From: GWF2-50-93 sp041666985
GTDB lineage: Bacteria > Verrucomicrobiota > Lentisphaeria > Victivallales > GWF2-50-93
Length of the DNA stretch: 7,226 nucleotides
Direction of reading: 5' to 3'
Assembly (NCBI GenBank): GCA_041666985.1
Contig: JBAYFV010000196.1
Span: 1-7,226, forward strand
Both the position numbers and the translations under genes were made by a program. Each line of letters begins with the position of its first letter. Within the stretch, counting starts at the first letter, position 1. Under the pieces are notes generated by a model. The model was not told where the DNA came from. It did no database searches and was given only the letters and a program-made list of their open reading frames with translations. Below, one piece after another: positions 1 through 7,125 of this stretch.

Positions 1-953
1 GCCAGGCCCGGTATTACGCCTTTGAAAGCGCTGTGCTGCAGACGGCGTTCGATGTCAAAAGACCTTATTACAATCTTCACTTTCTCGAGGAACGCATCCG
101 CATCAACCGCAAGATGCTGGAATTGATGAACGGATTTGAGGAAATCGCACGTGCACTGAATGAATCCGGGAAGGTTACATTGCAGGATGTACTTCGGGCG
201 CAGATCGAACAGGAACGCCTGAAAACTGAAATTGCCAACCTTTCAGATTCGCGCAATCCCCTTATGTCAAAACTCAAAGCCGCACTTGGCATGACCGCCG
301 AACAGCCGGATCCGCCTGTGCCGGCGAAGTTTGATTCAACCCCGCTCGACGTGGATTCCGACCGGCTTCTGGCAATCGCCATGGCGCATAATCCCCAGCT
401 GAAATCCATGGAGGCCGAAGTCCGTGCTGCTGAAGAGGGCATCAGACTTGCCCGTCTGAGCAGGCTTCCTGATTTCACCATAGGCGTAGAAGGTGATGTG
501 AAGGCCGCTCCGGTTCTGGTAAGGCCAAAATTGGAAGTGACGCTCCCTGTCTGGCTCGACAAGATCGCGGCTGAAATCGCCTCTTCACAGGCGCGCAAAC
601 ATGCAGCTTCGGCCAGGCTGTCGGGGGAACAGATACAGCTGGCCGTGGAATTTGCGGATAAGTCGTTCATGTACCGCGAGGCCAGACGCAATCTGCAGTT
701 GCTCGACGGCAATCTGGTGTCAAAGGCGCAGATGTCCCTTGATGTTGCGAGGGAAGCCTATTCCGCAGGTCAAATGGAATTCATAAATCTGCTGGATGCC
801 GAACGCACACTGCTGGTGTTCCAGTTGGCTGAAGTGGAAGCGCGCATCCAGTGCGAATTGACCCTGGCCGAACTGTCGCTGATAATCGGAACCAAGCCGG
901 AAGGCGCACCCATGCCAGGCATAGCCGACTCCAAACCTTTAACAGAGGAATAA
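1..953 (+). CDS. TolC/CusC-like outer-membrane efflux channel, 5'-truncated by window edge
   Basis: The frame is open to the left edge (first full codon at position 3), so this is the C-terminal 316 residues of a longer protein. The GTG at 33 is internal and is not the start. Family knowledge: OEP/TolC proteins form a trimeric beta-barrel with a periplasmic alpha-helical tunnel that exports substrate delivered by an RND pump and adaptor. Visible in the sequence, counting from position 3: long amphipathic, charged heptad-like helices at about 25-97, ending the first OEP repeat; a proline-rich linker at 101-114; and a second OEP repeat at about 118-297. The second repeat begins with the typical NPQLKSMEAEV segment and carries a late AYSAGQMEFINLLDAER motif. 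Short barrel-strand-like stretches lie at about 157-164 and 176-185. The signal peptide is outside the window. Its stop is 7 nt from the adaptor start, which makes it the outer-membrane partner of this pump. It is CusC-like by context; the symbol is withheld because the N-terminus is missing. Confidence 0.93.
   Translation, partial: QARYYAFESAVLQTAFDVKRPYYNLHFLEERIRINRKMLELMNGFEEIARALNESGKVTLQDVLRAQIEQERLKTEIANLSDSRNPLMSKLKAALGMTAEQPDPPVPAKFDSTPLDVDSDRLLAIAMAHNPQLKSMEAEVRAAEEGIRLARLSRLPDFTIGVEGDVKAAPVLVRPKLEVTLPVWLDKIAAEIASSQARKHAASARLSGEQIQLAVEFADKSFMYREARRNLQLLDGNLVSKAQMSLDVAREAYSAGQMEFINLLDAERTLLVFQLAEVEARIQCELTLAELSLIIGTKPEGAPMPGIADSKPLTEE
944..949 (+). promoter_or_regulatory. Ribosome-binding site of cusB, inside the end of the upstream gene
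   Basis: AGAGGA lies 11 nt before the ATG at 961 and sits within the last codons of the outer-membrane channel gene. The spacing is slightly long but usable. The overlap with the upstream coding end suggests translation of the two genes is coupled. Confidence 0.6.
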
Positions 954-960
954 ATTTCTT

Positions 961-2382
961 ATGGGCAACAAACTCATACTATTGCTTGTCCTGTCGGTCG
1001 CCATCGCCATGGCCGCCGTAATAACGGGATGCGGCAAATCTGATTCATCCAATTCCGGCAAGGGCGCAGCGTCAGAAGTCAAGAAGCAAAAGTATCATTG
1101 TCCCATGCATCCGACTTATGTAAGCGGACATCCGGGCGACTGCCCCATCTGCAACATGAGGCTTGTACCCGTAAAGGATGACAAGTCTCCGGCGGCCAGG
1201 ACAGTCGCCCCTGCTTCGACGAACAGCGTCAAAGTCGGACAGTTCTACTGCCCCATGCATCCGGAGGTTGTAAGCGACAAACCCGGAATCTGCCCGAAGT
1301 GCAATATGGATCTCGAGGAGAAAAAGTCAGACGGGCAGGCTGAACATGCAAAACATGCAGGTGTGCCCGGCCATGCCGGTATTGTCATTTCGCCGGATAA
1401 AAGACAGGTGATCGGACTGCAGCTGTCGCCCGTTGAAAACAGGGATCTGTCCTTCGCCCTCCGCACCACCGCGCGGGTCGAACACGATGAAACCCTCCTG
1501 GCAAGGATATCTCCCCGGTTCGGTGGATGGATACGCTCGCTCAAAGTCAACTTCACCGGCGCGCCCGTGGAGAAGGGGCAGCCCTTGTTCACGGTATACA
1601 GTCCTGATTTGCTGACGGCGGAAAAAGAATATCTTCTCGCATTGCAGAACTATGATAAATTTAAAGACAGTCCTGACAAGGAGCAGGTACTGTCGGCCAG
1701 GCGGCTCTGGGAGTCCTCGCGGAGGAGGCTGGTATTGTGGCAGATAGACGAAAAGGAAATCCGCGACCTTGAAGAACGCCGCATGCCTGCCGACGAGACT
1801 GTGTTCCGCGCCCCCCTTTCGGGACATGTAGTGGCAAAGACGGCTCTTGAAGGCAAGTCGTTCACGGCGGGAGAGACCTTGTATGAGATTGCCGATCTCT
1901 CCCACCTCTGGCTCAAGGCGTCCGTCTTCGAATATCAAATGCCGTTGATCACCGTGGGACAGGATGCCGTAATCACTTTTCCGTATCTTGGCAACCAGTC
2001 ATTCCCCGCCAAAGTCACATTCATTTATCCGCACATTGACGCCTTGACGCGGCGTGGCGAATTCCGGCTCGAACTGGACAATCCAAAGGATCAGCTCAGA
2101 CCCGACATGTGGGCCAACGTCGAAATAAAGGTGGTTCTCGGCAAGAAACTGACAGTGCCGTCCAGCGCAGTCATAGATACCGGTATACGGCATGTCGCTT
2201 TCGTGGATGCCGCGGACGGGCGACTGGAGCCTCGCGAGCTGAAAATAGGCGCCAAGACAGATGACTATTATGAGGTGCTGGAAGGTGTGAAGGAAGGGGA
2301 GAGAGTTGTCACGCGCGCCCTGTTCCTGGTGGATTCCGAGAGCCAGCTCAAAGCGGCCATATCAGCCATGAGCGGAGAATGA
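961..2382 (+). CDS. cusB: CusB-like RND adaptor lipoprotein with two tandem heavy-metal-binding modules
   Basis: This is the periplasmic adaptor (membrane fusion protein) that links the inner-membrane pump to the outer-membrane channel; 473 aa. Residues 1-23 are a hydrophobic signal peptide ending in the lipobox I-T-G-C, so C24 is the probable lipidated residue. Two heavy-metal-binding modules follow, at about 45-66 (C47, M49, H50, C61, C64, M66) and 96-116 (C97, M99, H100, C111, C114, M116), then a His-containing linker (H129, H132, H138). The adaptor core shows both lipoyl/barrel-sandwich halves (about 181-217 and 282-318), a short helical hairpin between them (about 218-275), a beta-barrel (about 319-400) and a membrane-proximal domain to the C-terminus. 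Cus-type adaptors use N-terminal Met/Cys/His sites to capture Cu(I)/Ag(I). With no cusF here, the two modules may do the chaperone's job; that is inference. The start is chosen because it gives a complete lipoprotein signal with an upstream AGAGGA. Confidence 0.94.
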   Translation: MGNKLILLLVLSVAIAMAAVITGCGKSDSSNSGKGAASEVKKQKYHCPMHPTYVSGHPGDCPICNMRLVPVKDDKSPAARTVAPASTNSVKVGQFYCPMHPEVVSDKPGICPKCNMDLEEKKSDGQAEHAKHAGVPGHAGIVISPDKRQVIGLQLSPVENRDLSFALRTTARVEHDETLLARISPRFGGWIRSLKVNFTGAPVEKGQPLFTVYSPDLLTAEKEYLLALQNYDKFKDSPDKEQVLSARRLWESSRRRLVLWQIDEKEIRDLEERRMPADETVFRAPLSGHVVAKTALEGKSFTAGETLYEIADLSHLWLKASVFEYQMPLITVGQDAVITFPYLGNQSFPAKVTFIYPHIDALTRRGEFRLELDNPKDQLRPDMWANVEIKVVLGKKLTVPSSAVIDTGIRHVAFVDAADGRLEPRELKIGAKTDDYYEVLEGVKEGERVVTRALFLVDSESQLKAAISAMSGE

Positions 2383-2389
2383 TTAATAA

Positions 2390-2419
2390 CTTTTTTTCGC
2401 ACGGAAATGCGAAAAAAAG
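2390..2419 (+). repeat. Perfect 12-bp inverted repeat in the cusB-cusA gap
   Basis: CTTTTTTTCGCA (2390-2401) and TGCGAAAAAAAG (2408-2419) are exact reverse complements around a 6-nt CGGAAA loop. It occupies most of the 54-nt gap between cusB and cusA. On either strand the T-run is in the 5' arm and the A-run in the 3' arm, so it lacks the U-tract of an intrinsic terminator. It ends 6 nt before the cusA Shine-Dalgarno and does not cover it. It could be an RNA processing or stabilising hairpin, or a protein-binding site; the role is unknown. Confidence 0.75.
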
Positions 2420-2425
2420 ATATAT

Positions 2426-2430
2426 AAGGA
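2426..2430 (+). promoter_or_regulatory. Ribosome-binding site that fixes the GTG start of cusA
   Basis: AAGGA lies 6 nt upstream of GTG 2437. The next in-frame ATG is codon 28 (2518), already inside the first membrane segment, and lacks a comparable site, so GTG is the better start. Confidence 0.75.
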
Positions 2431-2436
2431 ATAAAA

Positions 2437-5400
2437 GTGGATAACCAATTCAAACCATTAGGAACCGGTGACTCCTTCATAGAGCGTGTGATCGAGTGGA
2501 GCTCCCGGAACAAATTCATGGTATTCATGCTTGTGGGAGCGCTCGCCATGGGCGGCATCTTCTGCATGCGCAATACTCCGCTGGACGCCATTCCCGACCT
2601 TACCGACGTGCAGGTTATCGTCTTCAGCCAGTGGGAAGGTCGCAGTCCGGATCTGGTTGAAGACCAGATCACCTATCCGATAGTCACAAAACTCATCAGC
2701 GCCCCAAATGTCCGGGTGGTGCGCGGCTATTCTTTCTTCGGCTACTCGTTCGTGTATGTAATCTTCAAGGATGGCACGGACATCTACTGGGCGCGTTCCC
2801 GTGTCCTGGAATATATGCAGGGGCTGGCCGGCAGTCTGCCCCAGGGTGTCACGCCGACGCTTGGTCCGGACGCCACGGGGGTCGGCTGGGGATTCCAATA
2901 TGCCCTGGTTGACAGGAGCGGAAAGCGCGACCTGGCGGAGTTGCGTTCATTCCAGCAATGGCATCTGCGCTACTGGATTCAGAGCGTGGAAGGAGTTGCG
3001 GAAGTCGCAACTGTCGGCGGATTCGAGAAGCAATACCAGGTGGAGATCGATCCGGACAAGCTGCTCGCCTACAACATTCCCATCACCAAAGTCGTGTCCG
3101 CCATCCGCAGCGCCAACAATGATGTGGGCGGACGTGAACTTGAACGCAACGGGACAACTTACCTTGTCCGCGGAAAAGGCTACATAACGTCGCTGGAAGA
3201 TCTTCGTCTCGCAGTGGTTGGCACAGATGCGCGGGGCACACCGGTTCTGCTTCGCGATGTGGCCCGCAACATCGCATTCGGCCCCGAGATGCGGAGAGGC
3301 GCGGGCGAATTCAACGGTGAAGGTGAAACCACCGGCGGTATTGTTGTGGTGCGCTTCGGGCAGAACGTATTGCAGGTGATCGAACGCATCAAGACCAGGC
3401 TGGATGAAATAAAGCCGTCACTGCCGGAAGGCGTGGAAATCGTCACAACCTACGACCGGTCCGACCTGATAAACCGTTCCATCGGAACACTGACCCGCAC
3501 ACTCATCGAGGAGGCAATCATCGTCTCGATCGTCATCATGATTTTCCTGCTGGACTTCGGCGGCGCGGCACGGGCCGTCATCCTGCTGCCAATCGCGGTG
3601 ACGTTGGCATTCATCCCGATGTATTTCATGGGGCTGACGGCAAACATCATGTCGCTGGCGGGCATCGCCATCTCCATCGGTGTGCTGTGCGACGAGGCGA
3701 TTTCGATGGTTGAAAACGTGCATAAGAAATTGGAGCATGCCCCGCCGGGACTTGACCGCATGGCGCGGCAGGAAATCATCATCGGCGCATGCAAACAGCT
3801 CGGCAAACCTCTCTTTTTCGCACTGCTTGTCATCACAGTCAGCTTCATGCCGGTGTTCACCCTGGAATCGCAGGAGGGCCGTCTTTTCAAGCCGCTGGCG
3901 TTCACCAAGACTTTCGTGATGGCTTGGGCGGCGTTCCTCTCCATCACCATCGGTCCGGCGCTTATCGTCCTTATGACCGGTGTCAAAGTCATCCCTGAAT
4001 ACAGGCATCCCATAAGCCGCCTGCTCCACAGGATATACTATCCGTGGGTCAGCATGCTGATGACGCGTCGCATTCTGTCCATTGCCATCGCCGTAGCTGT
4101 AGTGGCTTCATCATACCCGATCTACAAGAAGCTCGGCTCTGAATTCATGCCTCCCCTAAACGAGGGAACCATCCTCTATATGCCGACTTCGCTGCCGACC
4201 ATGTCCATAACGGAAGCCACCAGGATCTTGCAGATCCAGGATCGCACCATCAAACAGTTTCCGGAGGTGCTTACCGTGCATGGCAAGGCGGGCCGTTCTG
4301 AAACAGCCACCGATCCCGCGCCGTTGGAGATGTTCGAGACGGTCGTGCAGTTGAAGCCGGAAAATGAATGGCGTCGTGTACCCAGTCCGCGCTGGTATTC
4401 TGGCTGGTCGCCGGAATGGACGCAGAAATTCCTGCGGAAAATATGGCCTGATATGCGCCCGATGTCCTGGGATGAGTTGATAGCTGAAATGGATGAAGCC
4501 CTGCAAATCCCCGGACAGGTCAACGCCTGGACAATGCCGATCAAAGGACGCATTGACATGCTCACAACCGGAATCCGCACACCGGTTGGCATCAAGATAT
4601 TCGGTCCGGATCTGGAGGAAATCAGCAAACTGGGCGTCCGTCTCGAATCCGTGATGCGGGAGATTCCAGGCACACGCAGCGTATTCGCCGAACGCACCAC
4701 CGGCGGCTATTATATTGATATAAAACCCAACCGTTCGGAGATCGCCCGTTACGGCCTGAATGTCGAAGACGTCCTTATGCAGGTGGAAACGTCCATTGGA
4801 GGCATGGCTGTCGCCCGCACCATTGAAGGACGCGAGCGATACACCATCAACGTCCGCTACAGTCGCGAACTTCGCGACGACGTGGACAAGCTTAAGCGCG
4901 TCCTTGTCCCCGTCATGTCCGCTCCTTTGATCCAGGATGGAGCCGGAAAAGAAAAAGGCATGTCGAGACCGGATGCCGTCCAGCAGGTGCCGCTTGGACA
5001 GCTCGTTGACATCCGCACCACCAGCGGCCCGCCGCTTATCCGCAATGAAAACGGCTCCCTGACGGGCTGGGTCTACGTGGACATGGCCGGCCGTGACATA
5101 GGCGGCTACGTCAAGGAGGCAAAAAAACTCGTGTCGGAAAAAATTGAGAAGGCAGGACTGCTGCCTGCGGGTTATCGTCTGGAATGGTCCGGACAATACG
5201 AGCATATGCTGCGCGTGAACGAACGTCTCAAGCTGGTGATTCCGATCACACTGATGCTGATCTTTCTGCTTCTCTACATGAATTTCAAAAGCGTTGCTGA
5301 AACATTCATAATACTGCTTTCAATTCCGTTCGCCATGACCGGCAGCATCTGGCTGCTCTGGCTGTTGGACTACAATATGAGTATTGCCGTCTGGGTCGGT

Positions 5401-5850
5401 ATTATCGCGCTTGCCGGACTCGCCGCGCAGACGGGAACGGTAATGATCATCTATCTCGATGAGGCGTTCCACGCCTACCAGAGAGCCGGACGAATGAAGA
5501 CCCAATACGATCTTTTCGAGGCCATCACATATGGCGCGGTTCAGCGCGTCCGTCCGAAACTGATGGTGGTGTCAACAACCATCCTTGCTCTGCTGCCGGC
5601 GTTATGGGCGCACGGCGCCGGCGCCGAAGCCATCCAGCGCATCGCCGCACCTATGGTCGGCGGACTTGTAACCAGCACGATCCTCACGCTTGAAATCGTA
5701 CCTGCAATCTACTCGCTGTGGCGCGGCCGTGAGGTCGAATGGATCAAGGGGCCGAAACCTCCGCGCAGGAAATGGGACGAACTGAGCGCTCAGTTTGTGG
5801 AGTGGGAGAGGCGGGAAAACCAGTCAAAACCCTCCGATGAGAAGAAATAA
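2437..5850 (+). CDS. cusA: CusA-like heavy-metal RND efflux pump, Cu(I)/Ag(I) type
   Basis: This is an inner-membrane proton-driven exporter (HME-RND) that pumps metal through CusB and the outer-membrane channel; 1137 aa, longer than E. coli CusA (about 1047). Both RND halves are visible: TM1 at about 28-45, TM2-TM6 within 356-513, TM7 at about 546-562, TM8-TM12 within 931-1096, with periplasmic domains at about 46-355 and 563-930. By recalled alignment to E. coli CusA, the three-methionine metal site (M573/M623/M672) is M582 (ILYMPTSLP), M632 (APLEM) and M708 (GRIDMLTTG). The proton-relay residues D405 and K984 are D419 (LCDEAISMVEN) and K1041 (RVRPK), but E939 is Q998 (LAAQTG). It lacks the CzcA-type DFG...D TM4 motif, which argues against Co/Zn/Cd. 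Extra length comes from a 27-residue Trp/Pro-rich insertion at about 647-673, a charged C-terminal tail (about 1100-1137) and smaller insertions. Translation starts at GTG. Confidence 0.96.
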   Translation: MDNQFKPLGTGDSFIERVIEWSSRNKFMVFMLVGALAMGGIFCMRNTPLDAIPDLTDVQVIVFSQWEGRSPDLVEDQITYPIVTKLISAPNVRVVRGYSFFGYSFVYVIFKDGTDIYWARSRVLEYMQGLAGSLPQGVTPTLGPDATGVGWGFQYALVDRSGKRDLAELRSFQQWHLRYWIQSVEGVAEVATVGGFEKQYQVEIDPDKLLAYNIPITKVVSAIRSANNDVGGRELERNGTTYLVRGKGYITSLEDLRLAVVGTDARGTPVLLRDVARNIAFGPEMRRGAGEFNGEGETTGGIVVVRFGQNVLQVIERIKTRLDEIKPSLPEGVEIVTTYDRSDLINRSIGTLTRTLIEEAIIVSIVIMIFLLDFGGAARAVILLPIAVTLAFIPMYFMGLTANIMSLAGIAISIGVLCDEAISMVENVHKKLEHAPPGLDRMARQEIIIGACKQLGKPLFFALLVITVSFMPVFTLESQEGRLFKPLAFTKTFVMAWAAFLSITIGPALIVLMTGVKVIPEYRHPISRLLHRIYYPWVSMLMTRRILSIAIAVAVVASSYPIYKKLGSEFMPPLNEGTILYMPTSLPTMSITEATRILQIQDRTIKQFPEVLTVHGKAGRSETATDPAPLEMFETVVQLKPENEWRRVPSPRWYSGWSPEWTQKFLRKIWPDMRPMSWDELIAEMDEALQIPGQVNAWTMPIKGRIDMLTTGIRTPVGIKIFGPDLEEISKLGVRLESVMREIPGTRSVFAERTTGGYYIDIKPNRSEIARYGLNVEDVLMQVETSIGGMAVARTIEGRERYTINVRYSRELRDDVDKLKRVLVPVMSAPLIQDGAGKEKGMSRPDAVQQVPLGQLVDIRTTSGPPLIRNENGSLTGWVYVDMAGRDIGGYVKEAKKLVSEKIEKAGLLPAGYRLEWSGQYEHMLRVNERLKLVIPITLMLIFLLLYMNFKSVAETFIILLSIPFAMTGSIWLLWLLDYNMSIAVWVGIIALAGLAAQTGTVMIIYLDEAFHAYQRAGRMKTQYDLFEAITYGAVQRVRPKLMVVSTTILALLPALWAHGAGAEAIQRIAAPMVGGLVTSTILTLEIVPAIYSLWRGREVEWIKGPKPPRRKWDELSAQFVEWERRENQSKPSDEKK

Positions 5851-5912
5851 CAGGCTCCTAAAGACCGATTACCGACTCCTTACCGATTTCACTGAATTCT
5901 ATAAAAGAGGTA
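5851..5912 (+). other. Short intergenic spacer without a recognisable terminator
   Basis: This is the part of the 124-nt cusA-regulator gap that precedes the promoter. I see no GC-rich hairpin followed by a T-run, so no intrinsic terminator for the cus operon can be assigned. The stretch contains three ACCGA words (5864, 5871, 5882) with irregular spacing and no clear function. Read-through into the regulator gene, or factor-dependent termination, is possible. Confidence 0.5.
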
Positions 5913-5941
5913 TTGACAAATTCGGCAACATGTAGTATTAT
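5913..5941 (+). promoter_or_regulatory. Sigma70-type promoter of the GntR/LacI-hybrid regulator
   Basis: TTGACA (5913-5918, perfect -35) and TATTAT (5936-5941, one mismatch to TATAAT) are separated by exactly 17 bp. Transcription would start near 5948, giving a leader of only about 27 nt before the ATG at 5975. It is the clearest promoter in the window. Confidence 0.85.
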
Positions 5942-5964
5942 ACTGGTATATACAAGTACATACA
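5941..5964 (+). promoter_or_regulatory. Putative operator: 18-bp palindrome plus 10-bp-phased direct repeat
   Basis: TACTGGTATATACAAGTA (5941-5958) is an inverted repeat with 8 of 9 base pairs matched around the perfect core GTATATAC. A second related word, GTACATACA (5956-5964), repeats GTATATACA (5946-5954) at a 10-bp offset, one helical turn. The site touches the -10 box and covers the predicted transcription start. GntR-type factors commonly bind GT-N-AC palindromes and often repress their own genes, so binding by the encoded regulator is a reasonable inference. Confidence 0.6.
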
Positions 5965-5968
5965 GGTG
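5964..5968 (+). promoter_or_regulatory. Ribosome-binding site of the regulator gene
   Basis: AGGTG lies 6 nt before the ATG at 5975 and begins at the last base of the operator-like direct repeat, so operator and translation signals are packed together in a short leader. Confidence 0.6.
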
Positions 5969-5974
5969 TGAAAA

Positions 5975-7081
5975 ATGAATGATTTGATCAACAAAAACAA
6001 TGTGAAACCGATATATTTGCAGGTAAAGGATTCTATTTCTGCTGCCATCAAGCAGGGCGAATTAGTTGCTGGCGGCAAGATTCTTTCCGAGAATTCCTTA
6101 AGCAAAAAATATGGGATACACCGGCATACCGCAAGAAACTCATTGCGGCTGCTGTCCGAGGAAGGCTTGATAACCAGTATACCTGGCCGCGGCTGGTTTG
6201 TAACTGAAGCAACAGCAAGGAAACCGATGGAGACCGATGCAATGCCGCATGTCACCGGCGGAGCAGTTGCGGTTTACGGGATGATACCGCAGGATACGGT
6301 CCAAAGCTACTTTGCCACATCATTTCTGAACAGTCTGCTGGCCAGCGGCGCTATTCGTCATTACAATGTCAGGTTTTTAAGCGATGAGGACATGCACAAT
6401 ATAGAAACTCAAGGGCACTGTTCCATAAAATTTGACGTTATCATATGGATAAACCCATCCCCCGGGGAAATTCCCAGAATAGAGAAGCTGTCAGCTTCAG
6501 GAACTAAGATTGTCGTGGCCAATCGCCATTTATATGGCTCGACGTTGCCGTTTGTCTCCATAAATCAATACTCCGGCACGCGGGAACTGACCAGCCGTAT
6601 GATTAATGCTGGCCATCGCAGAATCGGTTGCATCACGTCGGATCTTCCTTACCGCTATCTTTCAGAACGGTGGTGCGGTTTTTGCGATGCGCTCTATGCG
6701 GCAGGAATTGAACCTGACGAAAACCTTGCCCTGCATGTGACAGATTCTTCAGACATCAGAACCGGACTGAAAAACCTATTTGAATCCAATCGGGATATGA
6801 CCGCATTGTTTCTGGCCGGTGAAATATTTCACCGGCAGGCATTTGAATACATCGGAAATACCGGCAGGAAAATACCGGATGATATTTCGGTAGCGGCGTT
6901 CGACACGGTGAAAATGAGTGATTTCAAAGGGAAAATAGCCTCGGTGGAGCAGCCGGTGGCCCAGATGTCCGAACAGTTGTTCTCGATCATCGCTAAATTG
7001 CTGGACGGCGGGAAAGTCGAATCCGGCGTGATCATCGAACCGGTAGTCCGCACCGGGGAAAGCATAAGAAAAATTAATTGA
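5975..7081 (+). CDS. GntR-family regulator with LacI-type sugar-binding domain (AraR-like)
   Basis: This is a cytoplasmic DNA-binding transcription factor, 368 aa. Residues 11-77 are a GntR winged helix: it opens with KPIYLQVKDSI, has a helix-turn-helix around 40-60 (SENSLSKKYGIHRHTARNSL), and a wing with EEGLITSIPGRGWFV. Residues about 97-360 are a periplasmic-binding-protein-like ligand domain of the LacI/GalR kind, with the typical segments RMINAGHRRIGCI (208-220), PDDISVAAFD (301-310) and the SVEQPVAQMSEQ region (323-334). Such hybrids (B. subtilis AraR is the model) usually sense a sugar and release DNA. The effector cannot be read from the sequence. It has its own promoter and operator-like site, so autoregulation is likely. 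By eye its base composition is more AT-rich than the cus genes, consistent with a separate unit. Its neighbour downstream is a pseudopilin; a link to the metal pump upstream is not supported. Confidence 0.93.
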   Translation: MNDLINKNNVKPIYLQVKDSISAAIKQGELVAGGKILSENSLSKKYGIHRHTARNSLRLLSEEGLITSIPGRGWFVTEATARKPMETDAMPHVTGGAVAVYGMIPQDTVQSYFATSFLNSLLASGAIRHYNVRFLSDEDMHNIETQGHCSIKFDVIIWINPSPGEIPRIEKLSASGTKIVVANRHLYGSTLPFVSINQYSGTRELTSRMINAGHRRIGCITSDLPYRYLSERWCGFCDALYAAGIEPDENLALHVTDSSDIRTGLKNLFESNRDMTALFLAGEIFHRQAFEYIGNTGRKIPDDISVAAFDTVKMSDFKGKIASVEQPVAQMSEQLFSIIAKLLDGGKVESGVIIEPVVRTGESIRKIN

Positions 7082-7108
7082 TGTCGCAATGCTTTAACAT
7101 CAACTTAA
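7074..7108 (+). repeat. Inverted repeat across the regulator stop codon
   Basis: TTAATTGATGT (7074-7084) pairs with ACATCAACTTAA (7097-7108), with one unpaired C at 7104, around a 12-nt loop. It gives an 11-bp AT-rich stem. It includes the regulator's TGA and the overlapping ATG at 7081 and ends just before the AAAGGG at 7111. No T-run follows, so it is unlikely to terminate transcription. It may affect processing or translation at the junction. Confidence 0.5.
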
Positions 7109-7110
7109 AG

Positions 7111-7116
7111 AAAGGG
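7111..7116 (+). promoter_or_regulatory. Ribosome-binding site favouring the 7126 start of the pseudopilin
   Basis: AAAGGG lies 9 nt before ATG 7126. The alternative in-frame ATG at 7081 has only weak purine-rich sequence ahead of it, so this site favours the shorter leader. Confidence 0.55.
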
Positions 7117-7125
7117 AAAAGCACC

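Noticed and set aside
33..35. GTG as a start codon for the outer-membrane channel gene
   Set aside because: The same frame stays open to the left edge and the upstream codons continue the helix of the OEP fold; there is no signal peptide after this GTG.
2421..2426. TATATA as a -10 box for a separate cusA promoter
   Set aside because: No -35-like hexamer lies at a suitable distance, and the sequence is better explained as AT-rich leader before the ribosome-binding site.
3418..4029. Two overlapping - strand open frames of about 190-200 codons
   Set aside because: Both are antisense to conserved transmembrane segments of cusA and have compositions typical of shadow frames (His/Asp/Arg-rich and Ser/Met-rich), with no domain signal.
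4220..4243. CAGGATC repeated 16 bp apart
   Set aside because: It lies within conserved cusA coding sequence (RILQIQDR) and is a chance short repeat.
4156..5205. Long open frame of 349 codons on the - strand
   Set aside because: It lies wholly inside cusA, which has clear family motifs throughout this region. The antisense translation shows no recognisable domain and is the usual shadow of a GC-rich gene.
5613..5626. 14-bp GC-rich palindrome CGGCGCCGGCGCCG
   Set aside because: It encodes the conserved Gly/Ala-rich segment (HGAGAEA) of CusA and is explained by codon choice; no T-run or regulatory context.
5864..5886. Three ACCGA words in the spacer after cusA
   Set aside because: The spacing is irregular (7 and 11 bp) and the word is short; a chance origin cannot be excluded, so it is not called as a binding site.
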